64,000 nt of DNA from Erythrophleum ivorense (lineage: Eukaryota > Streptophyta > Magnoliopsida > Fabales > Fabaceae), in contig JAIUCV010000102.1 of NCBI GenBank assembly GCA_026724425.1, positions 2,046,001 to 2,110,000 on the forward strand. The letters run 5' to 3'. Made by a program: the position numbers and the translations under genes. Under the pieces are notes generated by a model. It searched no databases. It was not told where the DNA came from and saw nothing but the letters and a program-made list of their open reading frames with translations. Positions 1 through 11,100 of the stretch are shown here, piece after piece. Positions within the stretch are counted from its first letter, which is position 1; every line of letters begins with the position of its first letter.

Positions 1-640
1 GATTCGCAAACCTTTCACATGTCTCCATTTGAATCGGCTCCGCTTAGATGGACAGACGCTCATGAGCGGACAAGCCCATGTATAAATGATTATAGACGAA
101 CATTGACAAGCCCAATTTTGACATGACATAACTGAGCATGTCCAATTTATGATAAATGTGGACGGACACGTGTAGACATGGGCAAATCTCTATATCAAAT
201 TGAATTGGAGCAAAATTATTTTTCATAATCTACGCAAGAAAAAAAAAATCAAATTTCAAAAGAAAAATTATATAATCAATAATTTGTTTTTTTTCTTGGA
301 TAGTCCATTATGGAAACGTACAATATTTGTCCACAAAACGTAATGGACATTATTGGACGGGTTAATATAGATATAAACGCTCATATTGATAGTTCTATTC
401 TAGCTCCGCTCTGCCTAAAATCCAAGAAATCATGTTGAAACTTGAAAGAAGAAGTTTGAGAAGATGATGTTGAAAGAATGAGAATGATGTATTTATACTC
501 ACTCCGATGTGAAGGTTTATCAGAGAAGAAATGAAACGACAGCGTTTCCTCTGCTTCAATAACCAGCTTTAAATCAACGCAAACCAGCTTCTGATTTTCT
601 TGGTTTAATCAAACTTAACCAGCTCTGATTAAACGCTCTC
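1..640. other. Intergenic/promoter DNA upstream of the Tudor-like gene
   Basis: No supportable coding region; the short reading frames here have no recognisable product. A G-box core CACGTG lies at 167-172. Two GC-richer words of the form gctccgct occur near 38-46 and 403-411, and several gacgga/ggacgg words recur, which may be the remains of an old transposon, but no terminal repeats or target duplications could be defined. Confidence 0.5.
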
Positions 641-1368
641 CTGGATTTAAACCACCCCGAATGAAGTTGTTCGCGCTGCCAAACAAAGTGCCTGGCTTTA
701 TCTCCCGCCTCCCGTCGCCGCCAAACACTCGACGGACTTCGTACGCCGGTAGCCAAATATTTGCGATCTTCTCCGTCAAGCGACTATCTCCGGCTGAAAT
801 TGTGAGCCTCTTCTTTTATGCTTTGACTTTCGGTGTGTCGTTTATGTGTAAAACTGGAATTGCCGACGTTGGGGAATTAGGGTTTGTGCTACTGATCAAA
901 TGCTGATTGTTGAGGAAAATTTCTTCATTCTCGAATAAGATTGAAGGATTGGATTTAGGATTTGGGGATTCCTATCGCATATCAAGAGAAATCGATTCGT
1001 TTCGTTCAAGTTTGTTTCCGATTCACGAATTTCCTCGAATCTGGATTTGTTTCTGTTAGATTTTCTCGGGAAAAGAATCATTCACTTTCTTAGTAGCAAA
1101 AATATAATATAATTTCTCTAGGAATGTTAACGCATGAATTAGAAGGAACAACCTTTAGCTTAATGATCTCTTCTTCGTTACCACATGATAATAAATGTAT
1201 GAAGCTTTTCAGAATTCATCATATTGACATCTTCACAGGCAATTTATATCGTTGTTGTTATTGTTTAAGCATTTGTTCGCTTCTGAAATCTATAGAACGT
1301 TGAAAGATGTTCTTGATTTAACTCTGTAAGCTTTATTTCGATATGTTCTTGTAGAAGCTAACTCAAAA
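641..1368 (+). promoter_or_regulatory. Probable 5' UTR with a leader intron for the Tudor-like gene
   Basis: Base composition rises between about 640 and 1070, as in a crucifer transcribed leader. A good splice acceptor (pyrimidine-rich, ending TTCTTGTAG) ends at 1354, only 14 bases before the ATG at 1369, so a leader intron is likely. A plausible donor lies near 806 (AAATT before GTGAGC). An upstream ATG at 661 opens an 81-codon frame that, if transcribed, would be a long uORF. The exact donor and start site are not decided by sequence alone. Confidence 0.4.
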
Positions 1369-1779
1369 ATGGAGAACACCGAGAGCATTAAGCAAGAAGC
1401 ACCACCTCTTACTCTAGGGATCTTTGAGATACCAGGAGAGCCTGCGGTTGTAATCAATGGTGTGCCTGACGAACCTCAAACAGATTGTATGGTTGCCAAA
1501 GACGAACCACTATCATCAACTGGCACTGTAGGAAGCGGCGAGTGGCTCGAGGGTAGAGAAGTTCGGAAATTCTTCTTGGGTCAGTACTATTCTGGTACGG
1601 TGACAAAGTTTGACAAAGAATCTGGGTGGTACATGGTTGAATATGAAGATGGGGATTCTGAAGAACTTGACTGGTCTGAGCTTGAAGAGGTACTTCTACC
1701 TTTGGATGTTACTGTTCCACTGAGGTCAGTCTCTTTGTGGATCATCAAGAACCGACAAAGACAGCTCCAGACTTATTGA
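1369..1779 (+). CDS. Tudor-like (PTM/DIR17-type) domain protein, 136 aa
   Basis: A single open frame of 136 residues. Residues about 58-105 read as a Tudor-like barrel: WLEGREVRKFF, then YYSGTVTKFD, then YMVEYEDGDSEELDWSELE, the pattern of the small Tudor domain in the plant PHD protein PTM and in the A. thaliana locus called DIR17. Such domains bind methylated histone tails or act as protein docking modules; that role is inferred here. The N-terminal 55 residues are acidic and carry no signal peptide, so a nuclear or cytosolic place is likely. A consensus splice donor (GAG before GTCAGT) sits at 1724/1725, inside codon 119; using it would remove the last 18 residues and allow in-frame joining to the dirigent gene downstream. 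Without that splice the ORF ends at a TGA at 1777-1779. Confidence 0.7.
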   Translation: MENTESIKQEAPPLTLGIFEIPGEPAVVINGVPDEPQTDCMVAKDEPLSSTGTVGSGEWLEGREVRKFFLGQYYSGTVTKFDKESGWYMVEYEDGDSEELDWSELEEVLLPLDVTVPLRSVSLWIIKNRQRQLQTY

Positions 1780-2301
1780 GGCATACACCAAATCGCGAGA
1801 CCAAAAGAGTGAATATGGTGAGGCAGGAACAAATGTTACAACTTTATGCCTTAGAATTACAAACACTTGAATAGTCCTTTTGAAAATTATCATCACTTGA
1901 ATATATTAAACCAGTGGTCGGACATTGTACTTGTGGAATCATGGTGTAGTTGTAACATTAGAGACTAATAGTCATGAAATCTGAAAAAAATAGTTTTTTT
2001 TTTTCTTCTTGACTGCAAATTAGCCGTGATTGATGATGATGGATGAAGTTTCGTTTAAAATAGTTATATTTTCAAGATGCGTTTAATACATGTCTCCAAG
2101 TTTCCCTAATTTTTTTATAAAACATATCTCTGTCTTGACTTTTTTTCAATTATTTTTGTCATGACTTAATTATTTCAAACATTTACAGAATAATTCAACG
2201 ATTTTGAGCAACATCAAGGGGGATTTGCTTGTTATCACGTCGCCAGCTGGCTTTCGATGATCATGAAGCAACTGTATTAACAGTGTATTAACAGTATTGT
2301 T
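1780..2301. other. Spacer between the Tudor-like ORF and the dirigent gene
   Basis: AT-rich, no ORF. It would serve as 3' UTR of the first gene and promoter of the second, or as most of a 795-bp intron (1725-2519) if the two are spliced together. An ACGT core (atcacgtcg) lies near 2235-2243, within about 70 bases of the TATA box. Confidence 0.5.
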
Positions 2302-2307
2302 TATATA
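2302..2307 (+). promoter_or_regulatory. TATA box of the dirigent gene
   Basis: TATATA in the context tgtttatatacat, about 105 bases before the ATG at 2410. Its presence between the Tudor-like and dirigent ORFs argues that the dirigent gene has its own promoter. Confidence 0.5.
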
Positions 2308-2409
2308 CATTTTTGCTATCAATAATTACTCTGTTTTGTGTATAAAGTCTACGAAAAACATCGTCACATTTTCACACATACTCTTGAAACAACGACCACC
2401 ATCTTCGTC

Positions 2410-2970
2410 ATGGCTAGACTTCTTCTTCTTTCTCTGTTCTCAGCTCTTATTCTCGCAACCGTCGTTACAAAATCCGAAGCTTTCTCAAAAACAGTTAAGG
2501 CACCATATCGGATGCATAGGCCAAAGAAGCTAACCCACCTCCACTTCTACTTCCACGACATTGTCTCCGCAGACAAACCAACCGCCGTCATAGTCGCTAC
2601 GGCTCCGACCACAAACTCCTCTGCGACCTCTTTCGGTATGGTTGTAGTCATTGACGACCCGTTGACAGTTGGGCCAGAAATCACCTCGGAGGAAGTTGGG
2701 AGAGCCCAAGGAATGTATTCATCGGCTGACCAGAAAACGTTTGGTCTGCTTATGAATCTTAACTTGGTGTTCACGAAGGGTGAGTTTTCGGGCAGCACCG
2801 TCGCGATGTATGGCCGGAACCCGGTAATGTCGAAGGTGAGAGAGATGCCGATCATCGGAGGCACGGGAGCTTTCAGGTTCGGAAGAGGATATGCAGAAGC
2901 CAGGACTGTTGTGTTCGATACTACGAATGGAAATGCTGTCGTTGAGTATAATGTCTATATTTGGCATTAA
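2410..2970 (+). CDS. Dirigent protein (DIR17-like), secreted, 186 aa
   Basis: The frame opens further upstream, but the start is placed at the second Met (2410) because it begins a clear signal peptide: MARLLLLSLFSALILATVV followed by a small-residue cleavage area near residue 24. The mature protein has the dirigent beta-barrel signature in order: THLHFYFHDIVS (about 42-53), GMVVVIDDPLT, the AQGMY block (about 98), NLVFTKGEFSGSTVAMYGRNP, IIGGTGAFRFGRGYA and a C-terminal YNVYIWH strand. Dirigent proteins act in the apoplast, steering the stereochemistry of monolignol radical coupling in lignan/lignin formation; the substrate of this one is unknown. Length is usual for the family. It lies 630 bp after the Tudor-like ORF on the same strand, and an internal acceptor after GCATAG at 2519 is in phase with that gene's donor (see findings). 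Confidence 0.9.
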   Translation: MARLLLLSLFSALILATVVTKSEAFSKTVKAPYRMHRPKKLTHLHFYFHDIVSADKPTAVIVATAPTTNSSATSFGMVVVIDDPLTVGPEITSEEVGRAQGMYSSADQKTFGLLMNLNLVFTKGEFSGSTVAMYGRNPVMSKVREMPIIGGTGAFRFGRGYAEARTVVFDTTNGNAVVEYNVYIWH

Positions 2971-5900
2971 GTCCTTTGATTCTTTCCTCTTTTTTTTGTG
3001 AAAAGATGAAAAAAATTGGTTTAATAGTATACCAAAAGAAATAAAAATTGGTGGAATAAATGTTTTCATTTCTGTTTCTGAACTGATATGTTGATTTTGT
3101 GTATTTTATTGCAGATTTGCAATAATTTATCTATGTGGTGAATTTGTTGGAAATATATAATTTATTGTTTTTTGAAAATGATATACTGCCGCCTAATTTT
3201 TAAGGAATAACTTGGTAACATTTTTTATGTGCTATTGACTTAATTTAAATATATTAACTCGTTAATCTTACATTCTTACTCATCAACAAGTGACATTTTT
3301 CTTGTCAGAAACGTAATTGTTTTGTCACCTCCTTCGGAATTGACGAGTTGTGGCCGTCGTCTGATTTTGCGTTGTGGGAATGTGGATGGATCATCATCTG
3401 ATCTAAATGGGCCTAAGCCCAAAACGGATCTGATCACATTTAAAGCCCATTTCCGAAAACTAAACTAAACTCTATAATCATTTGATCAGACAGGGTTTAA
3501 TTAAAAATAGTAGCTTTATGTGGAGGAAAATATTATTATTTTTCATTTTGATAAAGTATTTATAATGTTATTTTATTTATATTTTCCTAATCTAAAATAT
3601 AAAATCAACAAGAGAGGAAATGCTTGAAATAGAAAATGAAATTGACAAGAGGTCGGGGGACATATATGACACAATTAATCTAGAGAAAGCTCCCCCACAT
3701 ATTGTTAATGTATCTGAAAAGATGCTCTCCCCATTTATGATTCTATAAACTGTGGTCCATACGGAAAAAAATCCGTATCAAATCAAACCCATCCATCATT
3801 TTCTAGGATCTAAAAAACATCGTGACAAAAAATATTTATTGTTTTTATCAATATAAGTATGCATAATATTAATGCATGCATTATATTAGAGTCTAAGTAT
3901 AATTTTCGAAAACGGTCTCTAACAAAAATAAGAGCTTCTTTGTACGTATTGACATTGATAATTGATTGTGTACATACGGTAGATGAATCTAGAGTGTCTA
4001 ACTCCGCAAGAGACTGGTGGGCTCATCTTCTTTTACTTCACTTGCATTAATTTGTTGTCTACGAATTTTCTGTCTGTTTCTAATTATCTGCTAACAAATT
4101 AAAATATTTACTACCATAAGTTAATGTGTATTATGTAGGTTGTGAGGTTACATGTTACAAAACGTACGAGTGATATGGTTGTCCCCTCAAAATCAAAATC
4201 TTTCTTTCACTTGATCTTCCATGAAAGTATTATACAAAATTGTTATTTATCAACGATTTAATATATTGTGCAAATAAGCTAAGTAGCTAACTCAGTCCGG
4301 TCCGTTTACGATAGCTAGGTCGTCTTGCAGTTTTGCGAACCAATCCTCATTTGACTCTGGTTATTTAGAACTCAGGTCTGGTCGAGTTGAACCATTAATT
4401 AGACGTGTTAGACCGGGTCCGGTTTGACATGATTTGTTTTACATGGATCGAGCTAGCTAGCTTTGACACTATATTTAAAAAGCACACCTTAGAAATGGTA
4501 TACAATATGGAACGAATTTTGACTCACCGAAACATCTCTATATATGTATAAGTATAACCAATATGATCACGAGGCATAACATTCCAAAATTGTATTGCTT
4601 AATTAGCATATATATATAATATTAAATATATATTTGTTTAAAGTTTGGATTAAAGCTACTATCGTATCTTGTATGCACCACGACATTCAAAAGTGAGATT
4701 CGAATTTATGACCTGTTTTAAACGAATTTGAGACCTCAGACAAGAAATAACCTAAAATATAATATAAAAGTGTCTAGGATTATACCATTTTAATACCATC
4801 GACATATTTTTGCATGGAGTACAAACTTAAATCGCACCACTACTTAAACGCATGTTTTTAAAAGTTTTTTTTTTAGAAAACGTATAGATAGAAAGATAGA
4901 AGAGTAGTGGAGGAGTTGCATCGAAGAAAAGGAGGAGATGAAGCAGAGAAAGTGAGAGTTAATGGTCCCTTCACCAAAAGCCATTATATCTCTGAAGCAT
5001 ATGACTATGACTTTAATGGCAAAGCAAAGGTGTTTGTAACCCAGTGTCGCTGTTAGGGTTTCGGAGACTTTGTGGGATTTTAATGCTATGTGGGGTTCGA
5101 CTCCACTCTAATGGCCCACCAATATATTGTGTGATTTGTTTGGTTTGTAAAGCAGATGTTTTTTTCTTTTTCTTTCCTTCGGTTTGTCAAAAAAAAGTTA
5201 CCAAGTTTTAAGATTGCGGTTTATGTACGATATAGTATAATTTAAAATAGCATGCATGACTGACAAGCTAATTTAGTGCCATAAATCTAAAGATTAAACA
5301 AACAACCTAATCGAGAAGGATATAATTGAAATCTCTATTGGGTTTATTTTCTAAAAATTCAAAGCTATCAATTAATCTTCTGAATTATCACCGAAATTAA
5401 AATTTCACATTGGCGATTATGACGATGTAATAAGAAAATTTTCTGTAGAAGAGATTCCATATTCATCATAATGCCATAGTATAGAAATTTGATTAGGCAA
5501 AACGTATTCAGTTTCTCGTTGTCATAAGCTCATTTAATATTTGTCACACTTTTTAATTGTTATAGAGTAAAAGAGCCAAAAATAGAGAAAAACTTGTAAG
5601 AATTCATGCATTGGATTATAGTGAAAGTTCCGAATTTGATTATGGTCAAATTCACACCGGTGAAGAAATATCTCTCATACTCACTTGGCTCTCCCCAGGG
5701 CCGGCCCTGCCTATAAATCATGTACTTATGCCTTTTTTTTCTTCTATTTGTCTTAACTAACAACCTTAGTCTACCTCACACTGATGAATATGGAATATTA
5801 AAAAAAAAACCTTCGTTTACCTCACACTGTTATTTACGGTTCTGTTCAACTAAAGTCTACCGAGATACTTTCTCTGCGCGTAGCTAACACATGTGTGGAA

Positions 5901-7301
5901 CACAATCCATTTTTCGAATCAAGCAAATTGCACGAGTTTGTTTTGTTCTCTTGAAATTTCTTAAACATACATTCTTCATGTGGTTAGCTAGATTTTTCTT
6001 GGCTTCATGCTTGTGGTCTCGATGTAGACCGAAAATAAATATATTATTTCATGTAATTGTATAATATAGACAATCGAACACCAAAACTTTTGTCGAATAA
6101 TTAAACCGAAACTTCAATTTTCAGTACAATGCATTTCGTATTTTTAAATCGGAATGCTTTAGTTTTTCGGATGTTTTCCCAGATCATAAGGGACCGTGAC
6201 ATTCATAGAAACTTATCAACTCACAAGTTTAAAGTTGTCTACAAGTATCATAGAAATAGTTTGATGATTATTACATGGTTCTCATATCATTACATGTTGT
6301 GATTAATTACCACACACAAAGGCTCTCAGTTTTATTGATGACATCAACAAGTTGATTAGCAACATTGAATGATCAGCATGTAAGAAGTAAGGACCACTTA
6401 TCTCTCTGTCTCTAAGTACCCTCTACAGAACACATCTTTGCAGTTGCATGAGAGAGATGCAAGAAGTAAAAGCTGGTCCACGAGAGAGAAGACCAATTCG
6501 TTTTCTCTCTTAGATCTATAAATAGTAACATCCCGCGTACGTACATACACGTATAGAAAATTAATAAGCAAATATGTGATCAAAGAGAAGACCTACAGAG
6601 CTTTTTATTTGGTTAAGATGGTTGTAGTTTTTAAATATTTCGAAAACCGAATCCAAATCCAATCTGAAAATGTAAAAACGAACTAAAAAAAGGATTTTTT
6701 TTTAATAAATGTTGGATCAAAACGTTGAATCAATATCGAAATAAAAATTGTAGAAAACTGATATGTTCTACATTCGGATAAAAATAAGTTCTTATAAAGT
6801 AGAAAAACTGGAAATCTTAATGAAATTCGAATGAATTTACTGTATGTCCTAACTCCCAACATTCGGAGAACCAGTTGTGATACATTAATTGAGAAAGAAA
6901 AAGTAGATAACATTGGAACCAAGCGGACCAATGATTTTGAAGAAGTTGTGTTTGTTGGGTAAATGAATATAAAAGCTAATTTATTGTATTTACTTCCAAG
7001 TCTTTTTCTAAATTTATATGTAGATTCTCAGTAACAAAAATATGAGAAAAACCAGAGATAGATATAGTACATTTGGAGAAAACTAGTAGTAACCACTATA
7101 ATAAAAAATAAATAGTCAAATATATTTTTGTCCAATTTTTAACTAAAATATTTGTTATATCAAATTCCTTTTTCAACACTCTTAAAAATAACACCCTATA
7201 GACATTTCTTATAAATAATTAGAAGTTATCAAACCTTCTGACAAAAAAAAAAGGTAATAAATAAATGAATTACCATAAAAAAAGGGGAACGAGCCCAATT
7301 C
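2971..7301. other. Gene-poor region between the dirigent gene and the GIS-type gene
   Basis: About 4.3 kb of AT-rich DNA without a credible coding region. Visible items: site-II-like gggcctaagcccaa and aaagcccat words at 3407-3451; a block with repeated ccggtcc/ggtccgg words at about 4290-4435 that resembles the hAT-type element at 29.1 kb but is degraded; the 14-bp palindrome CAGGGCCGGCCCTG near 5697-5710, a motif typical of hAT transposon ends, with no partner end found; and a TATAAATA box near 6517 in a GC-richer patch with no ORF after it. The proximal 1-2 kb is presumably GIS promoter. Confidence 0.45.
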
Positions 7302-7309
7302 TATATAAA
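7302..7309 (+). promoter_or_regulatory. TATA box of the GIS-type gene
   Basis: TATATAAA in ctatataaacg, 78 bases before the chosen ATG at 7387, which fits a start site near 7335 and a leader of about 50 bases. This also argues against the upstream in-frame Met at 7312, which would lie almost on the TATA box. Confidence 0.65.
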
Positions 7310-7386
7310 CGTTGTCTTTCTATCTGGAACAGTCAGCCTCACAACTCAATATTCACTCATTCTTCCTATCTCTTTCTCTTTTCTCT

Positions 7387-8163
7387 ATGGACGAAGCTAG
7401 TGGAGAAACAGAAACTCAAGATTTCATGAACGTCGAATCCTTCTCTCAACTTCCATTCTTCCGCCGTCCTCCCTCCAAAGATAAGAACCCTAAACACATT
7501 CGTCTCTTCGGCCAAGATTTCACCGGCGGAGATTACTCCGGCACCACCGGTCAAGAAGATTACTTCCATTCCTCCGAAATCAAAGACAAGGACGACGAAG
7601 AAGAAGTAAAAGAAGAAGAAGAAGACCAAGCCGAAGATAACGGTTATAAAGACAACAGCATCATCAACAACCGGAGATTCGAGTGTCACTATTGCTTTAG
7701 AAACTTCCCTACTTCACAAGCCCTAGGTGGACACCAAAACGCTCATAAACGCGAACGCCAGCTCGCCAAACGCGGGGCTTCCTCTTACTTTCATCATCCC
7801 GAAACTACCCTCTACGGTTACCGTCATTACCCGTCGTGGAACAGCGGTCCATTACAAGCGTCTAGGTTTTATGGAGGACAAACCTCTGGCTCTAGTCCAT
7901 CGTCACCGTATCAAACACGACCGATCAATAATAGGAGTCTGTTAGGTTTATGGGGTGTACCGCCTTCTTCTTCTTCTGACGTTCATGGCGTTTATAACTC
8001 AAACGCAGCGTTCACTAGCCAAGAAATTTCTTCTTCTAACTCGGCTTTACCGTTTCTGGCCGGTTCTCAGCCGCAGCCACCAGCTCAGAACCGAATGTCG
8101 TCATATCGGTACGGTTTGAGTCCTAACGTGCAAGATCATGTGAGTCTCGATCTTCATCTTTAA
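7387..8163 (+). CDS. GIS: GIS-type single C2H2 zinc-finger transcription factor, 258 aa
   Basis: Intronless. One plant-type C2H2 finger, with C100 and C103, the QALGGH signature at 111-116 and the zinc ligands H116 and H120. The C-terminus is a perfect EAR repression motif, LDLHL, preceded by the conserved PNVQDHVS block. N-terminal words ETQDFMNVESFSQLPF and the acidic stretch at about 69-83 match the GIS/GIS2/ZFP8 subfamily of A. thaliana; together with the neighbouring MTP8-type gene this points to GIS (AT3G58070). Family role: nuclear regulator that promotes trichome initiation on inflorescence organs in response to gibberellin, upstream of the GL1/GL3 complex. Start chosen at 7387 because it gives the family N-terminus MDEASGET and sits correctly after the TATA box. 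Confidence 0.92.
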   Translation: MDEASGETETQDFMNVESFSQLPFFRRPPSKDKNPKHIRLFGQDFTGGDYSGTTGQEDYFHSSEIKDKDDEEEVKEEEEDQAEDNGYKDNSIINNRRFECHYCFRNFPTSQALGGHQNAHKRERQLAKRGASSYFHHPETTLYGYRHYPSWNSGPLQASRFYGGQTSGSSPSSPYQTRPINNRSLLGLWGVPPSSSSDVHGVYNSNAAFTSQEISSSNSALPFLAGSQPQPPAQNRMSSYRYGLSPNVQDHVSLDLHL

Positions 8164-11100
8164 CGATTCGAAATAATAATAATAAAACTTTTAGACTTCT
8201 TATAAGTTATAACCTATTCCTCTATTGAGTGATATGCATGCAACTAAGAGGAAAAAAAAAGGAATGACGAGTTTGGTTTCTAAATGAGAAATGGTACGAT
8301 GTGTAGATTTCGTATTTCGTCTAGTGTTAATGTTCTGACGTTCATCGATCTATATATTTGTCCCTCTTTTTCAAACGTGCGTAATTTAAGGTAAGTAAAT
8401 CATTCACACTTCCACATGGCTTTGAAGTTTGAGCTTCGAACATTATTGTATTGGGGTAAAATTCAGAGAAATAGTCAGTCATACGAATGAATGAGTATTA
8501 GCGACTCAAATACCATTTTCAACAAAAGGATCACAGAATTTTACTGCACGAAACTAAAAAAAAAAAAAAAAAAATTAAACCTCTTAAATAAATACAAATA
8601 TTTTACGAGTTTACTTTTGAAAATTGAAACAAAACTAATGGATAGTGGTGTTAGTGTGTGTATGAATTTTCAAATGGCTTTCATCTCCATGTCCTGGTAG
8701 TAGTAACAATAAGCTTACATGATGATGATGATGATGATAATTTGGTACGTGTGGGTAAGTGAAGACAATGGACAAGACAAAAGGGTTGAGAGAGACAAAG
8801 AGAGTGAAGTGGTCCATCATAAAAACACAAATGTAGAGTATGTGATAGAGCTTTCTCATCCTTCCATAATGTTACTATTCCCTTAACTTGGCAATTTCGA
8901 GTAAAAAACATAAAGAAGAAGCTAAAGCAGAACCATATTCCTCAAGCTTTCTACTTTTGTGTTTTTTCCCCCCTTAAATTTTATTTTTGGCAATCCAAAA
9001 GAATCAACAACCACTCTCTTTATCTTTATCACAATCAATGAACTCGAAGAGTTGTGTATCACATACCGTAGACTCCATTTAACAGATGCCAACGGGAATG
9101 AGTATGATGGGTTGGTCTTGTTGCACAGATTTTGATTTCTAGCCATTTAAATAATATGCCCTACAAGATATCAGAGAATGGCAATGACCCGAAATGGTTT
9201 ATGCGACAAAGAAACATGGGAGAAAACTGAAAAGCCTTGTACCTAATTTATTATGAAGTTTTATTAAGTTAAACTATCAAATCAAAACATTAGTATATAC
9301 ATACGGTTTTCCACATTTGGCAAGACTTTTAATCACAGAATATGAGAAGCATTGATTCACACCCTCCACCGGTATAATGCAAATATATATGCAACAACTT
9401 GTGATGGTTACATTACATTATATGCTTTCTTTTAGAAGTCAGATAATCTGATTCAATCAAGTCTCCTAGTAAAGGAAATGGAAAAAGGATATGCCAAAAA
9501 CAACATCTTTGGACTCTGTATTAGAAAAATGCCGGTAGATGCAACATCGCAAAACCATCTTCCTTGTAGTTTTTTTCTACCCAATTATGTCTTTAAACAT
9601 TGTAATCATCATGATGGTTAAGATCTAACTAACATTAGCAATATAAGTGACACCAACCTAAAGCAGCAGAAAACGATTTTTCCTGACCTGAAGACTTCAG
9701 CCGCTTGCGGTGCAGTTTCCATCAGTTCTACAGGGAAGGGACCAAATGCTGCACCTTACCTCAGCCTTTAGATCAAAAAGGGAACTGATAAGGTTTTTTC
9801 AGACAAGTTTTATGGACATAACTTTTGTTTCAATTGTCACCAAGAGAAGTTACAAAACAAAAACTACAGAAAGAGTTAAAAGACTCATCTGCCCTCCCGG
9901 AACAGTTCCTAGCTCAGCTACAAAACAGTACTAGTTGAGAATTATAGGAGTATTTTTACCATGTAATAGGAAGTTTAAGGAAACTGGAAACTATCTACTA
10001 GGAGAGCACTGTCAAAAGAGTAAACATCAGTTGCAGCTACCAAGTGGACCCACAAGTTACTGCAATTGAGAAAGAAGCATGTGATGAGTGAGTGTACAAG
10101 GTGATGAAAAGAGACACAAGTAATAAAAGACATTGCATGAATCTTATAGGACCACTTTTGTGCTCAGTTGTCTTTTTAAGATGTGCAAAGAACTTGGTAG
10201 AATCTGAGGAACAGTGGCTCATACCCCTAGGAGAAAAAAAGTTGCAAAGTATTAAGGATGACATATAGTTCGAACAGTACACATCTCAGAGCACTAACTG
10301 ATGGTTTGGGGTAAAGTTAAAGGGTTATAAAGCAAAAGACCATGTGGATGGATATAATTGAGATATGACTGTTTTCTTCTGGTTCCTAAATTTCAACGTC
10401 TTCATGCTTTCTTTATATGCTCTTCTTGTGGTGATGTTGCATCACTCGTAAGAAAGTCATATACTGTAGTAAATCAAAGTATTAAGGCCTAGACATGGTA
10501 AAGAAACAGTGTTAAGGACAATAAACCTAGTTCTCAATAATGTTGCACGAAACAAATAGATGTCAAGATCTTCAAATCTTTTAAAGCTGGATATCAATAT
10601 ATGCAAAATTATGCTGCACAGAGAGAATGCAGTGCAGGTACATATATATTGTTTACTTTACTTTAGCTAATCTTTTGTGAGGTGAAGAAAGGTGCGTGCC
10701 TCTTTGACATGACTATTCAACAGAGAAGTGCATTATTGTGAAGCATTAACGTGAGGTGATTGTTAGCTGAGAAAGCTTTTCAAGTGCCTAACCTACAAAT
10801 GTCAATATTCAGAAAAAGCTATACATATTATTCAGGTGCTTTCTGAAAAAGTGGCAGATGTCTACGGAAAACGAAAACACACACATGTAACGAAAGCAGC
10901 TAATATCAAATGGAAACGGAAGATATATTGCATTATGCATAGACATGAGTGCACAAGTCTATGATGAACACGGAGAGAAATGTAATAATATTAATGTGAG
11001 TAATTTACCTTATCACTTTTTATGTACGAAAGGGTAACAGGTTGAGTTCTACAGTAAGATTGTGGAAAAAGGACAGGGCTCTTCAGTTTTATCATTAAAA

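Noticed and set aside
661..906. 81-codon plus-strand ORF before the Tudor-like gene
   Set aside because: No recognisable product and it overlaps the likely 5' UTR and leader intron; treated at most as a uORF.
2547..2864. 105-codon minus-strand ORF inside the dirigent gene
   Set aside because: Antisense shadow of the dirigent coding frame.
5697..5710. Palindrome CAGGGCCGGCCCTG as a hAT transposon end
   Set aside because: Matches hAT-like termini in style, but no second end and no target duplication were found, so no element was called.
7312..7386. Upstream in-frame Met of the GIS-type ORF
   Set aside because: It lies only a few bases from the TATA box and the added residues are unlike the family N-terminus.
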